Positions 46,401 through 57,688 of a stretch of 64,000 bases of DNA are shown in pieces. The notes beneath the pieces are model-generated. The model was not told where the DNA came from, did no database searches, and saw nothing but the letters and a program-made list of their open reading frames with translations. Every line of letters starts with the position of its first letter. Position 1 is the stretch's first letter. The DNA is from Morinoia aosen (lineage: Eukaryota; Arthropoda; Malacostraca; Amphipoda; Talitridae). Made by a program: the position numbers and the translations under genes. The stretch covers positions 20,060,484-20,124,483 of the forward strand of contig CM059579.1 of the NCBI GenBank assembly GCA_030386875.1, given 5' to 3'.

Positions 46401-48561
46401 TCCCGAGAGAATTCAAAAAACGAGCGGAGTTTTTGTTGCTGGCAAATGCTGCAGCACAGGAAGGATGAACTCCAGAGGAGAAAAATTGAGCGGCGTCAGG
46501 GAGAAGCGTAATATGAATGTTCAGACAAGAACATACTGTTCTTTGTAAAAGCAGAAATCTGTCTTGGTTGAAGATACGACAGAATTATTGAGGTGTAATC
46601 AGTGATAGCTTACAAAATGTTTGAATTTGCCATGAAATAAATAATGTCGAATGTATCTGAACAAGTCAGTGGTTTGCTTGAATCACAACCTTATGAGAAA
46701 CTAAAAACGAAGAAAATTCTAATGAAACGCATCACTTTTAATCAAAATACATTTTTATGTCTAATTCTATCATCAATTCAATTGATGATCATTACGTCAA
46801 TGAAGTAAAAGATTACACCACAGTGAATAACAGACATTAAACGATGTCAAAAAGAAGAGAAACAAAAATATGTCAAAAAAATAGAATCGAGCTGGCACTA
46901 AACAGATCGTTATCTATTGACTACTCGCGAGAGATATGAGCTGATCGTATTGTTCACATTAGGTTTTCGCTTCAAAATGTTAACGACTTTAAAGTAAAAT
47001 TCTGAGATCATAGTTTTCTAAAGTTTCAGAATCGGTAGCAGATATGAGAACATTGCATTTTACAGCACGATTACGCAGTGCAGAATAAAATAGGTGAGCT
47101 AGTTGAGTCCCAGTACGAAAGCTTCTACTCCGACGCTCTGTCACTCTGATATAAAAATTTCGTGACGTGTAGCGTACGACGAAGTGCACTGCGCACAACT
47201 GTGAGGGTAAACGAGAGAGGCTCGCATCTCGTACGGGAGGCAAATCTTTGTACAGGAAATAGGAGGCAAGCTAAAAACTATTAACAGGAGTGTCACGTAG
47301 CAGAAAGTTACGAAAATATTTTGTACACATTAACTTTTTTTTGGGTGACAACTTCTCGGACGGCGCTCCAAAATACCGAGAAAAACTGGTATAAATGGTC
47401 TTCATTATTTTTGACAATAGCCTCCAACACGTATAGCTTCGAAAAAAATTGTTCAATCCAAGAATAAATGATGCCCAACGGAATCCCACCAGTTATAAAA
47501 TATGCGCGTAAAAATTCAAATTTGCAATGAACATTTTTGAGAGTGGAACATACTATGTAACCCCTGATGATCAGAGTTTGAATGAAATTTATTACAAAAC
47601 TTTTTGAATAAAAATTAAAGGAACCGAATCTTTTCAAAAATGTTCCCTGTGAATTTGAATTTTGAGAAGAGAATATTTTACTCATCACATACACCGACTT
47701 CGACTGGTTTCAGACTCCTCAAATACTTTAAAATAATGCAAAGCTTTCGTGCACACTAATAATACAGGAAAATTCTGACCGTACTACGGTGAAATAACTA
47801 CAATGGTTCTCTAAGGTACAGCCACAGCAGCACAACTTCAGCCACAGGTATAAAGGCTTTACAAATGTTCACTACCAGCTAAAATATGCGGTCAAACGAA
47901 AGCCAAATTCATTTGATAACATTTCCCGAAGCAAGCGGACTTTTTCCTTGGGCTTGTAGGAAGATAAATCTTTTCTAGAATGGGAAGGAAATTCCGCCGT
48001 TAATTTATAGAAGCCTCCACAAATCCTGCACGATAATCGCAGCGGCCACTGAAATTTATTGCAGTCATGGAATTGAAAGTTGAAGAGGATTAGTACGGTG
48101 AATAAGTGTAGGTGAAGGTAATTGCTATCAAAGCTGTTGTTATAAGTGTTGTCTCCAGATACTGTTATGAAAATACTTATTGCATCTAAATGCAAAAAAT
48201 TTCTATGCTATTGTAATGAAAAAAATTTTTCCTCTGTAAAAGTAAAAAAGTTCTATGTTTTATCATAATTTCGACAGGTAAGGCTGTTCAATCAGCAAAA
48301 GCACGCATGATGTTACTTTTTTAGATACCGGAAGTTTTTTATCTGATGTATCATTATCGACTCGGTTGAAATTTTCTATTCGTACTCGAAAAGAGTGTAA
48401 AAATATAACATATTCAATGCACACATAAATGCGCTCATCACTCAAGCCTGCAGAATCATGCCAAGTGGGCGCTCGGGTGCTGGAGGCAGTCTTGATCACA
48501 GCAGGGCCTTGTGGTGATTTCTCGAGTTCCGCTCAGCCACTTTTGCACCTGTTCTTATTCG

Positions 48562-51403
48562 AACCATAGCGATGCAGTGGAACCATAGCGATAACAGGGC
48601 TCTACCATAGCGATGCAGTGGGACCACAGCGATAACAGGGCTCTACCTTAGCGATGCTGTGGGACCATAGCGATAACAGGGCTCTACCATAGCGATGCAG
48701 TGGGACCATAGCGATAACAGGGCTCTACCATAGCGATGCAGTGGGACCATAGCGATCACAGGGCTCTACCATAGCGATGCTGTGGGACCATAGCGATAAC
48801 AGGGCTCTACCATAGCGATGCAGTGGGACCATAGCGATAACAGGGCTCTACCATAGCGATGCAGTGGGACCACAGCGATAACAGGGCTCTACCTTAGCGA
48901 TGCAGTGGGACCATAGCGATAACAGGGCTCTACCTTAGCGATGCAGTGGGACCATAGCAGTAACAGGGCTCTACCATAGCGATGCAGTGGGACCATAGCG
49001 ATAATAGGGCTCTACCATAGCGATGCAGTGGAACCATAGCAGTAACAGGGCTCTACCTTAGCGATGCAGTGGGACCATAGCAGTAACAGGGCTCTACCAT
49101 AGCGATGCAGTGGGACCATAGCGATAACAGGGCTCTACCATAGCGATGCAGTGGGACCATAGCGATAACAGGGCTCTACCATAGCGATGCAGTGGGACCA
49201 TAGCGATAATAGGGCTCTACCATAGCGATGCAGTGGGACCACAGCGATAACAGGGCTCTACCTTAGCGATGCAGTGGGACCATAGCAGTAACAGGGCTCT
49301 ACCTTAGCGATGCAGTGGGACCATAGCGATAATAGGGCTCTACCATAGCGATGCAGTGGGACCATAGCGATAACAGGGCTCTACCTTAGCGATGCAGTGG
49401 GACCATAGCAGTAACAGGGCTCTACCATAGCGATGCAGTGGGACCATAGCGGTAACAGGGCTCTACCATAGCGATGCAGTGGAACCACAGCGATAACAGG
49501 GCTCTACCATAGCGATGCAGTGGAACCATAGCGATAACAGGGCTCTACCATAGCGATGCAGTGGGACCACAGCGATAACAGGGCTCTACCTTAGCGATGC
49601 AGTGGGACCATAGCAGTAACAGGGCTCTACCATAGCGATGCAGTGGGACCATAGCGATAACAGGGCTCTACCATAGCGATGCAGTGGGACCATAGCAGTA
49701 ACAGGGCTCTACCTTAGCGATGCAGTGGGACCATAGCGATAATAGGGCTCTACCATAGCGATGCAGTGGGACCATAGCAGTAACAGGGCTCTACCATAGC
49801 GATGCAGTGGGACCATAGCGATAATAGGGCTCTACCATAGCGATGCAGTGGGACCATAGCAGTAACAGGGCTCTACCATAGCGATGCAGTGGGACCATAG
49901 CGATAATAGGGCTCTACCATAGCGATGCAGTGGGACCATAGCGATAACAGGGCTCTACCATAGCGATGCAGTGGGACCATAGCAGTAACAGGGCTCTACC
50001 ATAGCGATGCAGTGGGACCATAGCGATAATAGGGCTCTACCATAGCGATGCAGTGGGACCATAGCAGTAACAGGGCTCTACCTTAGCGATGCAGTGGGAC
50101 CACAGCGATAACAGGGCTCTACCATAGCGATGCAGTGGGACCACAGCGATAACAGGGCTCTACCATAGCGATGCAGTGGGACCATAGCGATAACAGGGCT
50201 CTACCTTAGCGATGCAGTGGGACCATAGCAGTAACAGGGCTCTACCTTAGCGATGCAGTGAGACCATAGCGATAATAGGGCTCTACCATAGCGATGCAGT
50301 GGGACCATAGCGATAACAGGGCTCTACCTTAGCGATGCAGTGGGACCATAGCAGTAACAGGGCTCTACCTTAGCGATGCAGTGGGACCATAGCGATAATA
50401 GGGCTCTACCATAGCGATGCAGTGGGACCATAGCGATAACAGGGCTCTACCATAGCGATGCAGTGGGACCATAGCGATAATAGGGCTCTACCATAGCGAT
50501 GCAGTGGGACCATAGCGATAACAGGGCTCTACCTTAGCGATGCAGTGGGACCATAGCAGTAACAGGGCTCTACCTTAGCGATGCAGTGGGACCATAGCGA
50601 TAATAGGGCTCTACCATAGCGATGCAGTGGGACCATAGCGATAACAGGGCTCTACCTTAGCGATGCAGTGGGACCATAGCAGTAACAGGGCTCTACCATA
50701 GCGATGCAGTGGGACCATAGCGATAATAGGGCTCTACCATAGCGATGCAGTGGGACCATAGCGATAATAGGGCTCTACCATAGCGATGCAGTGGGACCAT
50801 AGCGATAATAGGGCTCTACCATAGCGATGCAGTGGGACCATAGCGATAATAGGGCTCTACCATAGCGATGCAGTCGGACCATAGCGATAACAGGGCTCTA
50901 CCATAGCGATGCAGTGGGACCATAGCGATAATAGGGCTCTACCATAGCGATGCAGTGGGACCATAGCGATAACAGGGCTCTACCATAGCGATGCAGTGGG
51001 ACCATAGCGATAACAGGGCTCTACCATAGCGATGCAGTGGGACCATAGCGATAATAGGGCTCTACCATAGCGATGCAGTGGGACCATAGCGATAATAGGG
51101 CTCTACCATAGCGATGCAGTGGGACCATAGCGATAATAGGGCTCTACCATAGCGATGCAGTGGGACCATAGCGATAACAGGGCTCTACCATAGCGATGCA
51201 GTGGGACCATAGCGATAATAGGGCTCTACCATAGCGATGCAGTGGGACCATAGCGATAACAGGGCTCTACCATAGCGATGCAGTGGGACCATAGCGATAA
51301 CAGGGCTCTACCATAGCGATGCAGTGGGACCATAGCGATAACAGGGCTCTACCATAGCGATGCAGTGGGACCATAGCGATAACAGGGCTCTACCATAGCG
51401 ATG
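48562..51403 (+). repeat. 41-bp minisatellite, about 69 copies (2.8 kb)
   Basis: Unit of 41 bp: GGGCTCTACCATAGCGATGC then AGTGGGACCATAGCGATAAC plus A. ACCATAGCGAT occurs twice per unit, about 20-21 bp apart, so the unit may have grown from a shorter dimer. Variants are CTTAGCGATG, CACAGCGATAAC, CATAGCAGTAACA and GCGATAATA. The CTTAGC and GCAGTAAC variants occur only up to about 50.7 kb; the right part holds only the ATAACA/ATAATA types, so the array is not homogeneous. It lies inside the proposed intron 1 of the beat-like gene. Confidence 0.97.
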
Positions 51404-52629
51404 TAGCCCTGCTTGGGAGCTTCATTTTAAGTTTGCGATGGGTTTCTGGACCTGAAACCTGGACATCGAATGAAGCCAGCGTCGTTCTTGATTATACGTA
51501 AAGGGAAGTGTTGTGCCTTAGGCAATCTTAGCTGAAGTCAAAGAAGTTCGAATGGTACGTTTTCTTCTAATCTAAAAGTTAGAAATTTAGCTCAGCGTTC
51601 AAGCGAAAAAGGTCGGTACTGTATGTAGGTATGAAAAATGTTTAAATTTAATTTCGTAGATCTGTTTACTTACTTCCAGATGATATATCAGTTTATTTTT
51701 TATTTTGACGTCAGAAAATGTTACGCATATTCCATTAGAGTCAAAACACTATGTATACTGATTATTTTTGAGTAGCTTTATTGACGTTGGGTTTGAAATA
51801 TAAACGACTGTTCTGCAAATCACGAACAGTTTCTGTTTTGTATTGGCCATATTCATAATGGATGATATTTTAGATTTGATGTCTTAATTTTCAGTATAAT
51901 TTACAAGAACATAGCCAAAGTATTCATACGATGATTTGACCCTAGAAGACAAACTCTGGTAGGTTTGAGATTTTGACCTAATTTGGTAATTTAAATCATG
52001 ATTTTTAACATGTTTCGAAATTTTTCAGATCATCTGTGCAATACTGTGTCATTGTTTCAGTAATTTTGTGTGAGGAGAAATGAGAGTTTAAGAGAAACTT
52101 TTTTTAGAAAAGTTTTCTCTTTGTAATTGCTTTGTAACTATGTTTTTTCTTTGTATTTTAAGATTAGGATAATATTTACCTTGGGTCTGCGATAATGTCA
52201 CATCGGGAATGTGGTTCGTGTTCTAGCGATAAACATTTAAAATCGAGATAGCACTACGTGGAATTGAAGAAAAATGACTTATTTTCAAACGTTTTATTGA
52301 AAGGGAATTTGTTTGAACTAACTAAATATCAATATTGATCGCAGTACTTACGAGTTCAAGGACTTCATTGTATTGAGCATTTGAAGTTACAAAAAATTAA
52401 AAATATTGACTCATCACAAACTATTCACCAAATACTAAAGCATCTTAATTAAGTACAGGTAAGGTGAGTACTGACGAAACCTTTTCAGCACTTCATCCAG
52501 ACATTTTACGAAGTTTCGCTTTTTATGTTTACGCACTGTTCATCATTTGCAATACCCAGCTTAAAGAGGATACAAATCCAAATAATTTTAGCATCTAAGG
52601 TGTTTTGGCGATTTGCGTTTGCAAACATT

Positions 52630-52766
52630 GAGAATATCAGGTCTCAGCATTTGTGTATTCAAGAATGTGTGCATTGAGAATATCAATTGTTACTGCATTT
52701 GAGCATTCAAGAATGTGTGCATTGAAAATATCATTTGCTATTGCATTAGAGGATTCACGAATGTGC
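52630..52766 (+). repeat. About 50-bp tandem repeat ending at a splice acceptor
   Basis: Three diverged units of the type GAGAATATCA...GCATTTGAGCATTCAAGAAT plus GTGTGCATT. The last unit ends 6-12 bp before the polypyrimidine tract of beat exon 2. Confidence 0.85.
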
Positions 52767-52778
52767 CTTTTCTTTCAG

Positions 52779-53014
52779 CCCTGATTACCGTGTTCGTCTC
52801 AGGCACAGCGCAGGGGCTGCGTCTGGACACAGTCCGTGTGCCGTACCACCAAGTGTCGGGGGTACGCGTGCGCCTCGAGTGCCCCTTCGTACTGGAGGGC
52901 GAGCAGCTGTACTCCGTCAAGTGGTACCGGGGCGCGCACGAGTTCTTCCGCTACGTCCCCGCTGGTACTCCCTCGCGGATGCAGAATTTCGATCTCCCGG
53001 GAGTTAAAGTCGAC
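52779..53014 (+). CDS. beat: beat-family gene, exon 2 (signal peptide end, first half of Ig domain 1)
   Basis: Acceptor CCTTTTCTTTCAG|CC, donor GTCGAC|GTGAGT; 236 nt, entering in phase 1 and leaving in phase 0. It encodes the end of a signal peptide (LITVFVSGTAQG) and then the strongly beat-like start of the first Ig domain: LRLDTVRVPYHQVSGVRVRL, EC, EGEQLYSVKWYRGAHEFFRY, VPAG, FDLPGVKVD. Beat proteins are secreted or membrane-attached Ig proteins that bind Sidestep receptors and control motor axon adhesion and targeting. The LYSVKWY(K/R)...EF(F/Y)RY block is a family signature. Cys57 and Trp71 (joined numbering) are the canonical Ig residues. Which beat paralogue it is cannot be decided from memory. 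Confidence 0.93.
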
Positions 53015-53569
53015 GTGAGTAAACGAAATTTGTGAGTTACTCAACAAAAACACTATAATTACATCTTGCTATCTTGTTATGCTGTAAACCTTAACTTTCT
53101 CTCAAGGAACTAACTAATTCGAAATACAACGTTAACTTCATATGTCTGCTGGCACCAATAACAACCTAAATTGAAATATAATCTCTCTAGCACTTAACTT
53201 ATTCAATATATAACGTTAACTTCAAATGTCTGCTAGTATTGTACCAATTACAGCGATTGTACCAATAACAATAGAGAATAAAAAATTGAATTTCTCACTC
53301 ACTGAAACATGCTCGAGTGGCTGATGCTGCTGAGCTTACAGCCTGGAAGGCGCTGCAAGCACGAGTGTTGAATTGAACATTGTGTATGCAACTGCCTTTC
53401 CTACAGATAATTTCATGACTATAAATGTAACTAATGTACGTCTGTGTTGGAGTTGCCTCATCTACAGCCTTGAGCAAAATTGTAGAGAAGGTGATGAAGA
53501 TACGCAAATTTGATTAAAGAAAATAACTATATTACTTGAACAGCAGGAAGAATGTTGGTCAAGTACATT

Positions 53570-54470
53570 TACTCAATATTTAAAGTTGTGCGTAGGCTTT
53601 AGCTTGATATACAGCTTTTGTACGATTGGGCATGCAGGAGACTAACATGACACAAGCCGTTGGCCCGATTTTCAGGCATATTTCTTGAAGTTTGAGCTCT
53701 GATTTCAGTTTTGAGGTACATTTGGGCATCCATACTTTTTGCTAGGCTTGATCATGTATATTTAATGGACTTAATCTACGGACTGAGGATGTCACTCCAT
53801 TAAGCTCAATTATTTTTAATCAAACCAGGGCTCCTGCATTCCAGATGTGCGACAAAGAACATTATCTTTCAACTCGTGTGCTATTTATAGAGATTTTCTT
53901 CAATGGAAGTTGGTAAACCTGTAATTATAAGATCGAGTAACTTCTTGATTTGACTTCTCCCTCTCAATTACGTATCATTTCTGTCCTTGAAGACGACAAT
54001 CAGACCAAACCATTACAGTGAGTCTTCCATACTTTTCAGTCGGGGCCAATACGTACAAAATTAATAGCTTCCTAATTAAAAATTTTTTAATATAAAAAAC
54101 CTCTTATGTACAAAAAAATATGAAGAAAGCAAAAATTTTCAATGATACTGTTCAGTGTAGGAGAAAAACGTTTCAAAGTTAAATCAAACGTTTCAAACGA
54201 AATTAAATCAATTTATGATCTGTTCATCCACCATAGCTTGAAGATGAACTTACTTCATAGCTGATTGCATCAGACCAGACAACTTCGGCCACACCTCCAT
54301 TCATGATCGGCTCTCTGATATTCATCTATTTTTGCAGACAACAAGTTGCTTCTCTCGATGTGCCTCCGGCTATGGCTCTTTTTAGCCTTACACCATTTAA
54401 GAGTTCCATCCACCAACCTTCTCACTTTTCTAGTCGATTTTACTTTGGCCAAACTTTTAAAAATCGTAGG
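53570..54470 (-). pseudogene. Decayed Tc1-like transposase inside intron 2
   Basis: Read on the minus strand from about 54450: KVRRLVDGTLKWCKAKKSHS (region before the first catalytic residue, where VVWSDAIS near 54265 would correspond to the usual VLWSDES). Then TVMVWSDCRLQGQK near 54015 (usual SVMVWG), EPWFD/QEPWF and finally CMPNRTKAVYQAKAYAQL near 53580-53640, like the C-terminal SMPRR..AVI.AKG of Tc1 proteins. The order is right, but there are many stops and frameshifts. It was probably an insertion into the intron; the ends were not identified. Confidence 0.6.
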
Positions 54471-54980
54471 AGGGATGCAGTGCTACTTTTTCTATCAAAT
54501 GGACGAATAAAAAAATTCAGTTTCCGATTATCATTTTGCACATCCTACAAAACATAAGTGTAGTTGGCCCTCTTTTCGCTCTGCATTAAGTCGTGCTTCA
54601 TATTCGAATATTTAAATAAGAAAATATTGAATTTATGTATTTTCTATCCATATTAGTGGTTTTTATCAGTTTTATCACTGGAGCGCGTCCATGGGTTACG
54701 TGAAGGAAAGGCTTCTTCACTCCAGATCTTTACAACACTAGGTCGTCAAAAATCATTATTGGGTCAAGTTTAACACTTCTTTTGAAAACAGCTTGAAAGT
54801 TGAAACTGAACACTTTCACTGAATTCTGCCTGGGCTACAGCCTCGGTCTTCCAAGCGCTGTATCGCAGGTATTGTGACTGTAACCCTTCTTAGTTACGCA
54901 AATATTAGTACGCAATAAATAATCCCAAGAAGTATATTTAGGACTTTACATAGCTTTAAAAATCACTTATGTATTTTTCT

Positions 54981-55005
54981 ATCATTCATTCATTCATTCG
55001 TTCAT
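54981..55005 (+). repeat. Short (CATT)n microsatellite
   Basis: ATCATTCATTCATTCATT followed by CGTTCAT. Confidence 0.9.
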
Positions 55006-55559
55006 ATTACCACAAAAGTTCGAATGGGAATTAAAATGAGCTACTCTACTACTTCTATTAGATTACTTTAAAGCCGGCGTCATATAACGTCCAGTAGTGT
55101 GACGTCATAGCCAAGTCTAGGAAAAGGCCTAGAGATACCTATAGGAGGCATTGGTGATACTCTCTTTGGCAAACTATCTTCCTCTGAGGTTGTGTAACTT
55201 GTCGGCTTGGACCACCAGGATTTTTGAAGGAGTTGGTTTCATGATACCTTATCACAATTGCGTTTCAGGAATGTTTTTCTTCACGGAAATTTTCAACAGT
55301 TAAACAAAGTCAATTGATTACCATATGCATTGATAGCGATACTTATTGGTAGCAAAATCAAAAAGAGAGCTTTAATGAAAAGGAATGATTTTATTAATCT
55401 TCTAAATAACAGAAACAAATGTAGAAAAATATTGGTATCCAGTCATAACGTAGAGGCAAAGGGCAATAGAATTGTAAAATGCTTGGGGTGATGATTTCGG
55501 CGTATTTGAGCAGTGTTCTCCAAGAACTTTAGACTTCATCACACCTGCCCCATCATTTT

Positions 55560-55850
55560 GACCATAGCTGAATGTACATGTTGATGCTTGGCATGTACGA
55601 TGATGACGGGCATATACGATGATGGTGGATATGTACTGTGCGATGATTGTGGATATGTACGATGATGGTGGATATGTACGATGATGGTGAACGTGTGTGA
55701 TGATGGTAGACTAGCACCATGATGGCGGACGTGTCCGATGATGATGATGATGGACTCGTAGGATGATGATGGTGGACATGTACGATGATGGTAGACTTGC
55801 ACTATGATGTCGGACGTGTCCGTTGATGATGGTGGCCACACACGAAGATG
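55560..55850 (+). repeat. Diverged GTACGATGATGGTGGA minisatellite
   Basis: Irregular 18-25 bp units such as ATGTACGATGATGGTGGATA and GTGTCCGATGATGATGATGG. It grades into the CCACACAC array on its right and is probably an older part of the same repeat. Confidence 0.88.
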
Positions 55851-56320
55851 ATGATGGTGGCCACACACGATGATGATGATGGTGGCCACACACGATGATG
55901 ATGATGGTGGCTACACACGATAATGATGATGGTGGCCACACACGATGATGATGGTGGCTACACACGATGATGATGGTGGCCACACACGATGATGATGATG
56001 GTGGCCACACACGATGATGATGATGATGATGGCCACACACGATGATGATGGTGGCCACACACGATGATGATGGTGGCCACACACGATGATGATGGTGGCT
56101 ACACACGATGATGATGGTGGCTACACACGATAATGATGATGGTGGCCACACACGATGATGATGGTGGCTACACACGATGATGATGGTGGCCACACACGAT
56201 GATGATGATGGTGGCCACACACGATGATGATGATGATGATGGCCACACACGATGATGATGGTGGCCACACACGATGATGATGGTGGCCACACACGATGAT
56301 GGTGGCCACACACGATGATG
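55851..56320 (+). repeat. GATGATGGTGGCCACACAC minisatellite up to the exon 3 acceptor
   Basis: Units of 19-25 bp made of CACACGATGATGATGGTGGC with a variable number of GAT triplets. Blocks starting GCTACACACGATAATGATG near 55911 and 56099 repeat the same order of variants, so a segment of about 188 bp is duplicated. The minus-strand frames with many His residues are repeat artefacts. The array ends 15 bp before exon 3. Confidence 0.95.
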
Positions 56321-56335
56321 CCGGTGCCCACACAG

Positions 56336-56471
56336 ACGACGGCGAGCGACGCGCGCAGCGTAGAGCTGCTGCCCGTCACGCTGCAGTCGTCAGGCACGTA
56401 CAAGTGCGAGGTGTCCGCTGACGTGCCTTCCTTCTTCACCATCTCCCAGGCCGCCAACATGCTCGTAGTCG
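56336..56471 (+). CDS. beat: beat-family gene, exon 3 (second half of Ig domain 1)
   Basis: Acceptor GGTGCCCACACAG|AC, donor GTAGTCG|GTGAGA; 136 nt, entering in phase 0 and leaving in phase 1, compatible with exons 2 and 4. It encodes TTASDARSVELLPVTLQSSG, then TYKCEVSADVPSF and MLVV. The LQSSG.YKCEVS...PSF pattern is the second half of the beat Ig1 domain; Cys125 pairs with Cys57 of exon 2. The acceptor lacks a normal polypyrimidine tract because minisatellite units run to 15 bp upstream of it. Confidence 0.92.
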
Positions 56472-57554
56472 GTGAGACTTGTGTGCACTTCAGGGAATGC
56501 AACCACATTTCACTGCGTTTCCGCGGTTGTTACGGTTGTTTTAGTTAGGTTGTAAGTAGCAGAATAGGGAACTCGACTTTACTGCTCGAATACGTTTTTA
56601 TCCTTCCTGAGAAATATGAAGATACAATTGCACGATAACATTTCACTTCATATTATAGCAGTGACTTTTTTAAAAAAGTCACCAAACAGATGAAAAACCA
56701 TTCATTGATATCGGTAGGTGGGGAAGCAATTTACCTTTTGGAACATGTATGGCCCAATACGCTGAGAATGTGTTAATGCAGGCCCTGTTTTGTTCTGTGC
56801 GTTTGAAGTATACTCACAGATTTTTGTATCTTAAATTAATGTGTAATTTCAATTCTTCTATTATTTTAATGATTATTAGTTAATGAACTGCGCAGTTTGT
56901 ATTTTAGCTAGGATTGCAAATGAGCTCAGACGACAAACATCTGCAAACATCTACAGACGACTAGAAAATGTGTACAAATTTTTGAAAACAAAGCGTCAAA
57001 TTCTCTACATGCGTGTAAAAGCCTCAGACACAATGATGCCTTCAACGTGTTCCTGGCGAAGAGACTCACGGATGATCGCAAATTCAATTTTATATTTTCG
57101 TGATCAGGAGCAAATTAAGACACGTTCTAATTTAACACGTTAAACGCCATGGATTAAACTAAAGTTCAATATTCAACTCTATAATTTAGAGTCAATTGTA
57201 GTAAGGATTTTTGAAAATAACAAACATTAACTACATCGTGCCTTTATTTGGCCTTGAACAAGTATTTTTGAAAATTGGGTTTGTGACTACTCGTCGGTCA
57301 GTAGCATTATGAAAATTCCATCCGTTACCACCGTTGGCTCACATGGTGGTTAAAGAGACGTTCCGATTCAGATACGTTCCAAGTTCAGTGATGAAGTTAA
57401 ACATAGTCTGGGCTGGGTGTAGAACCTTAGTGTAATCTATCACGGCTAAACAAGCGGAAACTCAATTGTGCCTGCGGTTTTACAAAACCGTCGTAACTTT
57501 ACTCTATGACGTTGAGTTCCCTGATGTTCACTTTGTTTCTCACCCAATTTACAG
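56472..57554 (+). other. Intron 3 of the beat-like gene
   Basis: 1.1 kb, AT-rich, with one copy of a dispersed repeat at 57133-57344. No coding region recognised. It ends with a good acceptor (TTTGTTTCTCACCCAATTTACAG region). Confidence 0.88.
57133..57344 (+). repeat. Dispersed repeat, copy 1
   Basis: About 210 bp, roughly 70-75% similar by eye to 61798-62009. Shared words: AACACGTT, GTTCAATATTCAA, ACAAACATTAACT, TTTGTGACTACT, GTCAGTAGCAT and GGCTCACAT. No coding potential; probably an old transposon fragment. Confidence 0.75.
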
Positions 57555-57688
57555 AACCGCCAGCAAAGGCACCGGAAATTGCAGGTCTCAGAGACCACTA
57601 CAGCAAGGGGGAGTTTGTGAACGCGACCTGCATCTCCTACAGGTCTCGACCTACAGCGTCTCTGACCTGGTACATCAATAATAAACAG
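57555..57688 (+). CDS. beat: beat-family gene, exon 4 (first half of Ig domain 2)
   Basis: Acceptor CACCCAATTTACAG|AA, donor AAACAG|GTCAGT; 134 nt, entering in phase 1 and leaving in phase 0. It encodes EPPAKAPEIAGLRDHYSKGE, then FVNATCISYRSRPTASLTWY and INNKQ. In beat proteins the second Ig domain starts with P..(G/A)P.I.G....Y..G..V...C.S..S.P.A.L.WYIN, as here; Cys172 and Trp185 are the canonical residues, and NAT is a glycosylation sequon. With exon 1 the joined coding sequence is 191 codons. The rest of domain 2 and the C-terminus are not found in this window. Confidence 0.93.

Larger units (their letters stand above)
38248..52778 (+). other. Proposed intron 1 of the beat-like gene
   Basis: About 14.5 kb, AT-rich. 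Contents: a 13-bp triplet repeat at 38483-38521, a weak duplication of TGATCTCACCAGTTCTATTA (38668 and 38808), a 31-bp array at 40540-41330, a 57-bp triplet repeat at 43303-43473, the 41-bp array at 48562-51403 and a 50-bp triplet repeat that ends at the acceptor. Patches at about 39640-39880, 40250-40490 and 43070-43230 are less AT-rich but hold no recognisable exon. Several open frames of 60-128 codons (for example 47308-47694 on the minus strand) have no recognisable similarity. Confidence 0.55.
53015..56335 (+). other. Intron 2 of the beat-like gene
   Basis: 3.3 kb. It contains a partial duplication at 53105-53245 (AACGTTAACTTCA..TGTCTGCT twice, about 85 bp apart), a decayed Tc1-like transposase on the minus strand, a short (CATT)n at 54981-55005 and the minisatellites at 55560-56320. 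The stretch 54475-55560 is otherwise featureless. Confidence 0.85.

Noticed and set aside
47308-47694. 128-codon minus-strand frame in the proposed intron 1
   Set aside because: Phe/Tyr/Asn-rich composition like random AT-rich sequence; no similarity recognised.
55539-56508. Histidine-rich minus-strand frames (HHHRVWPPSSSCVATII)
   Set aside because: Translation of the GATGATGGTGGCCACACAC array opposite to a real exon; a repeat artefact.
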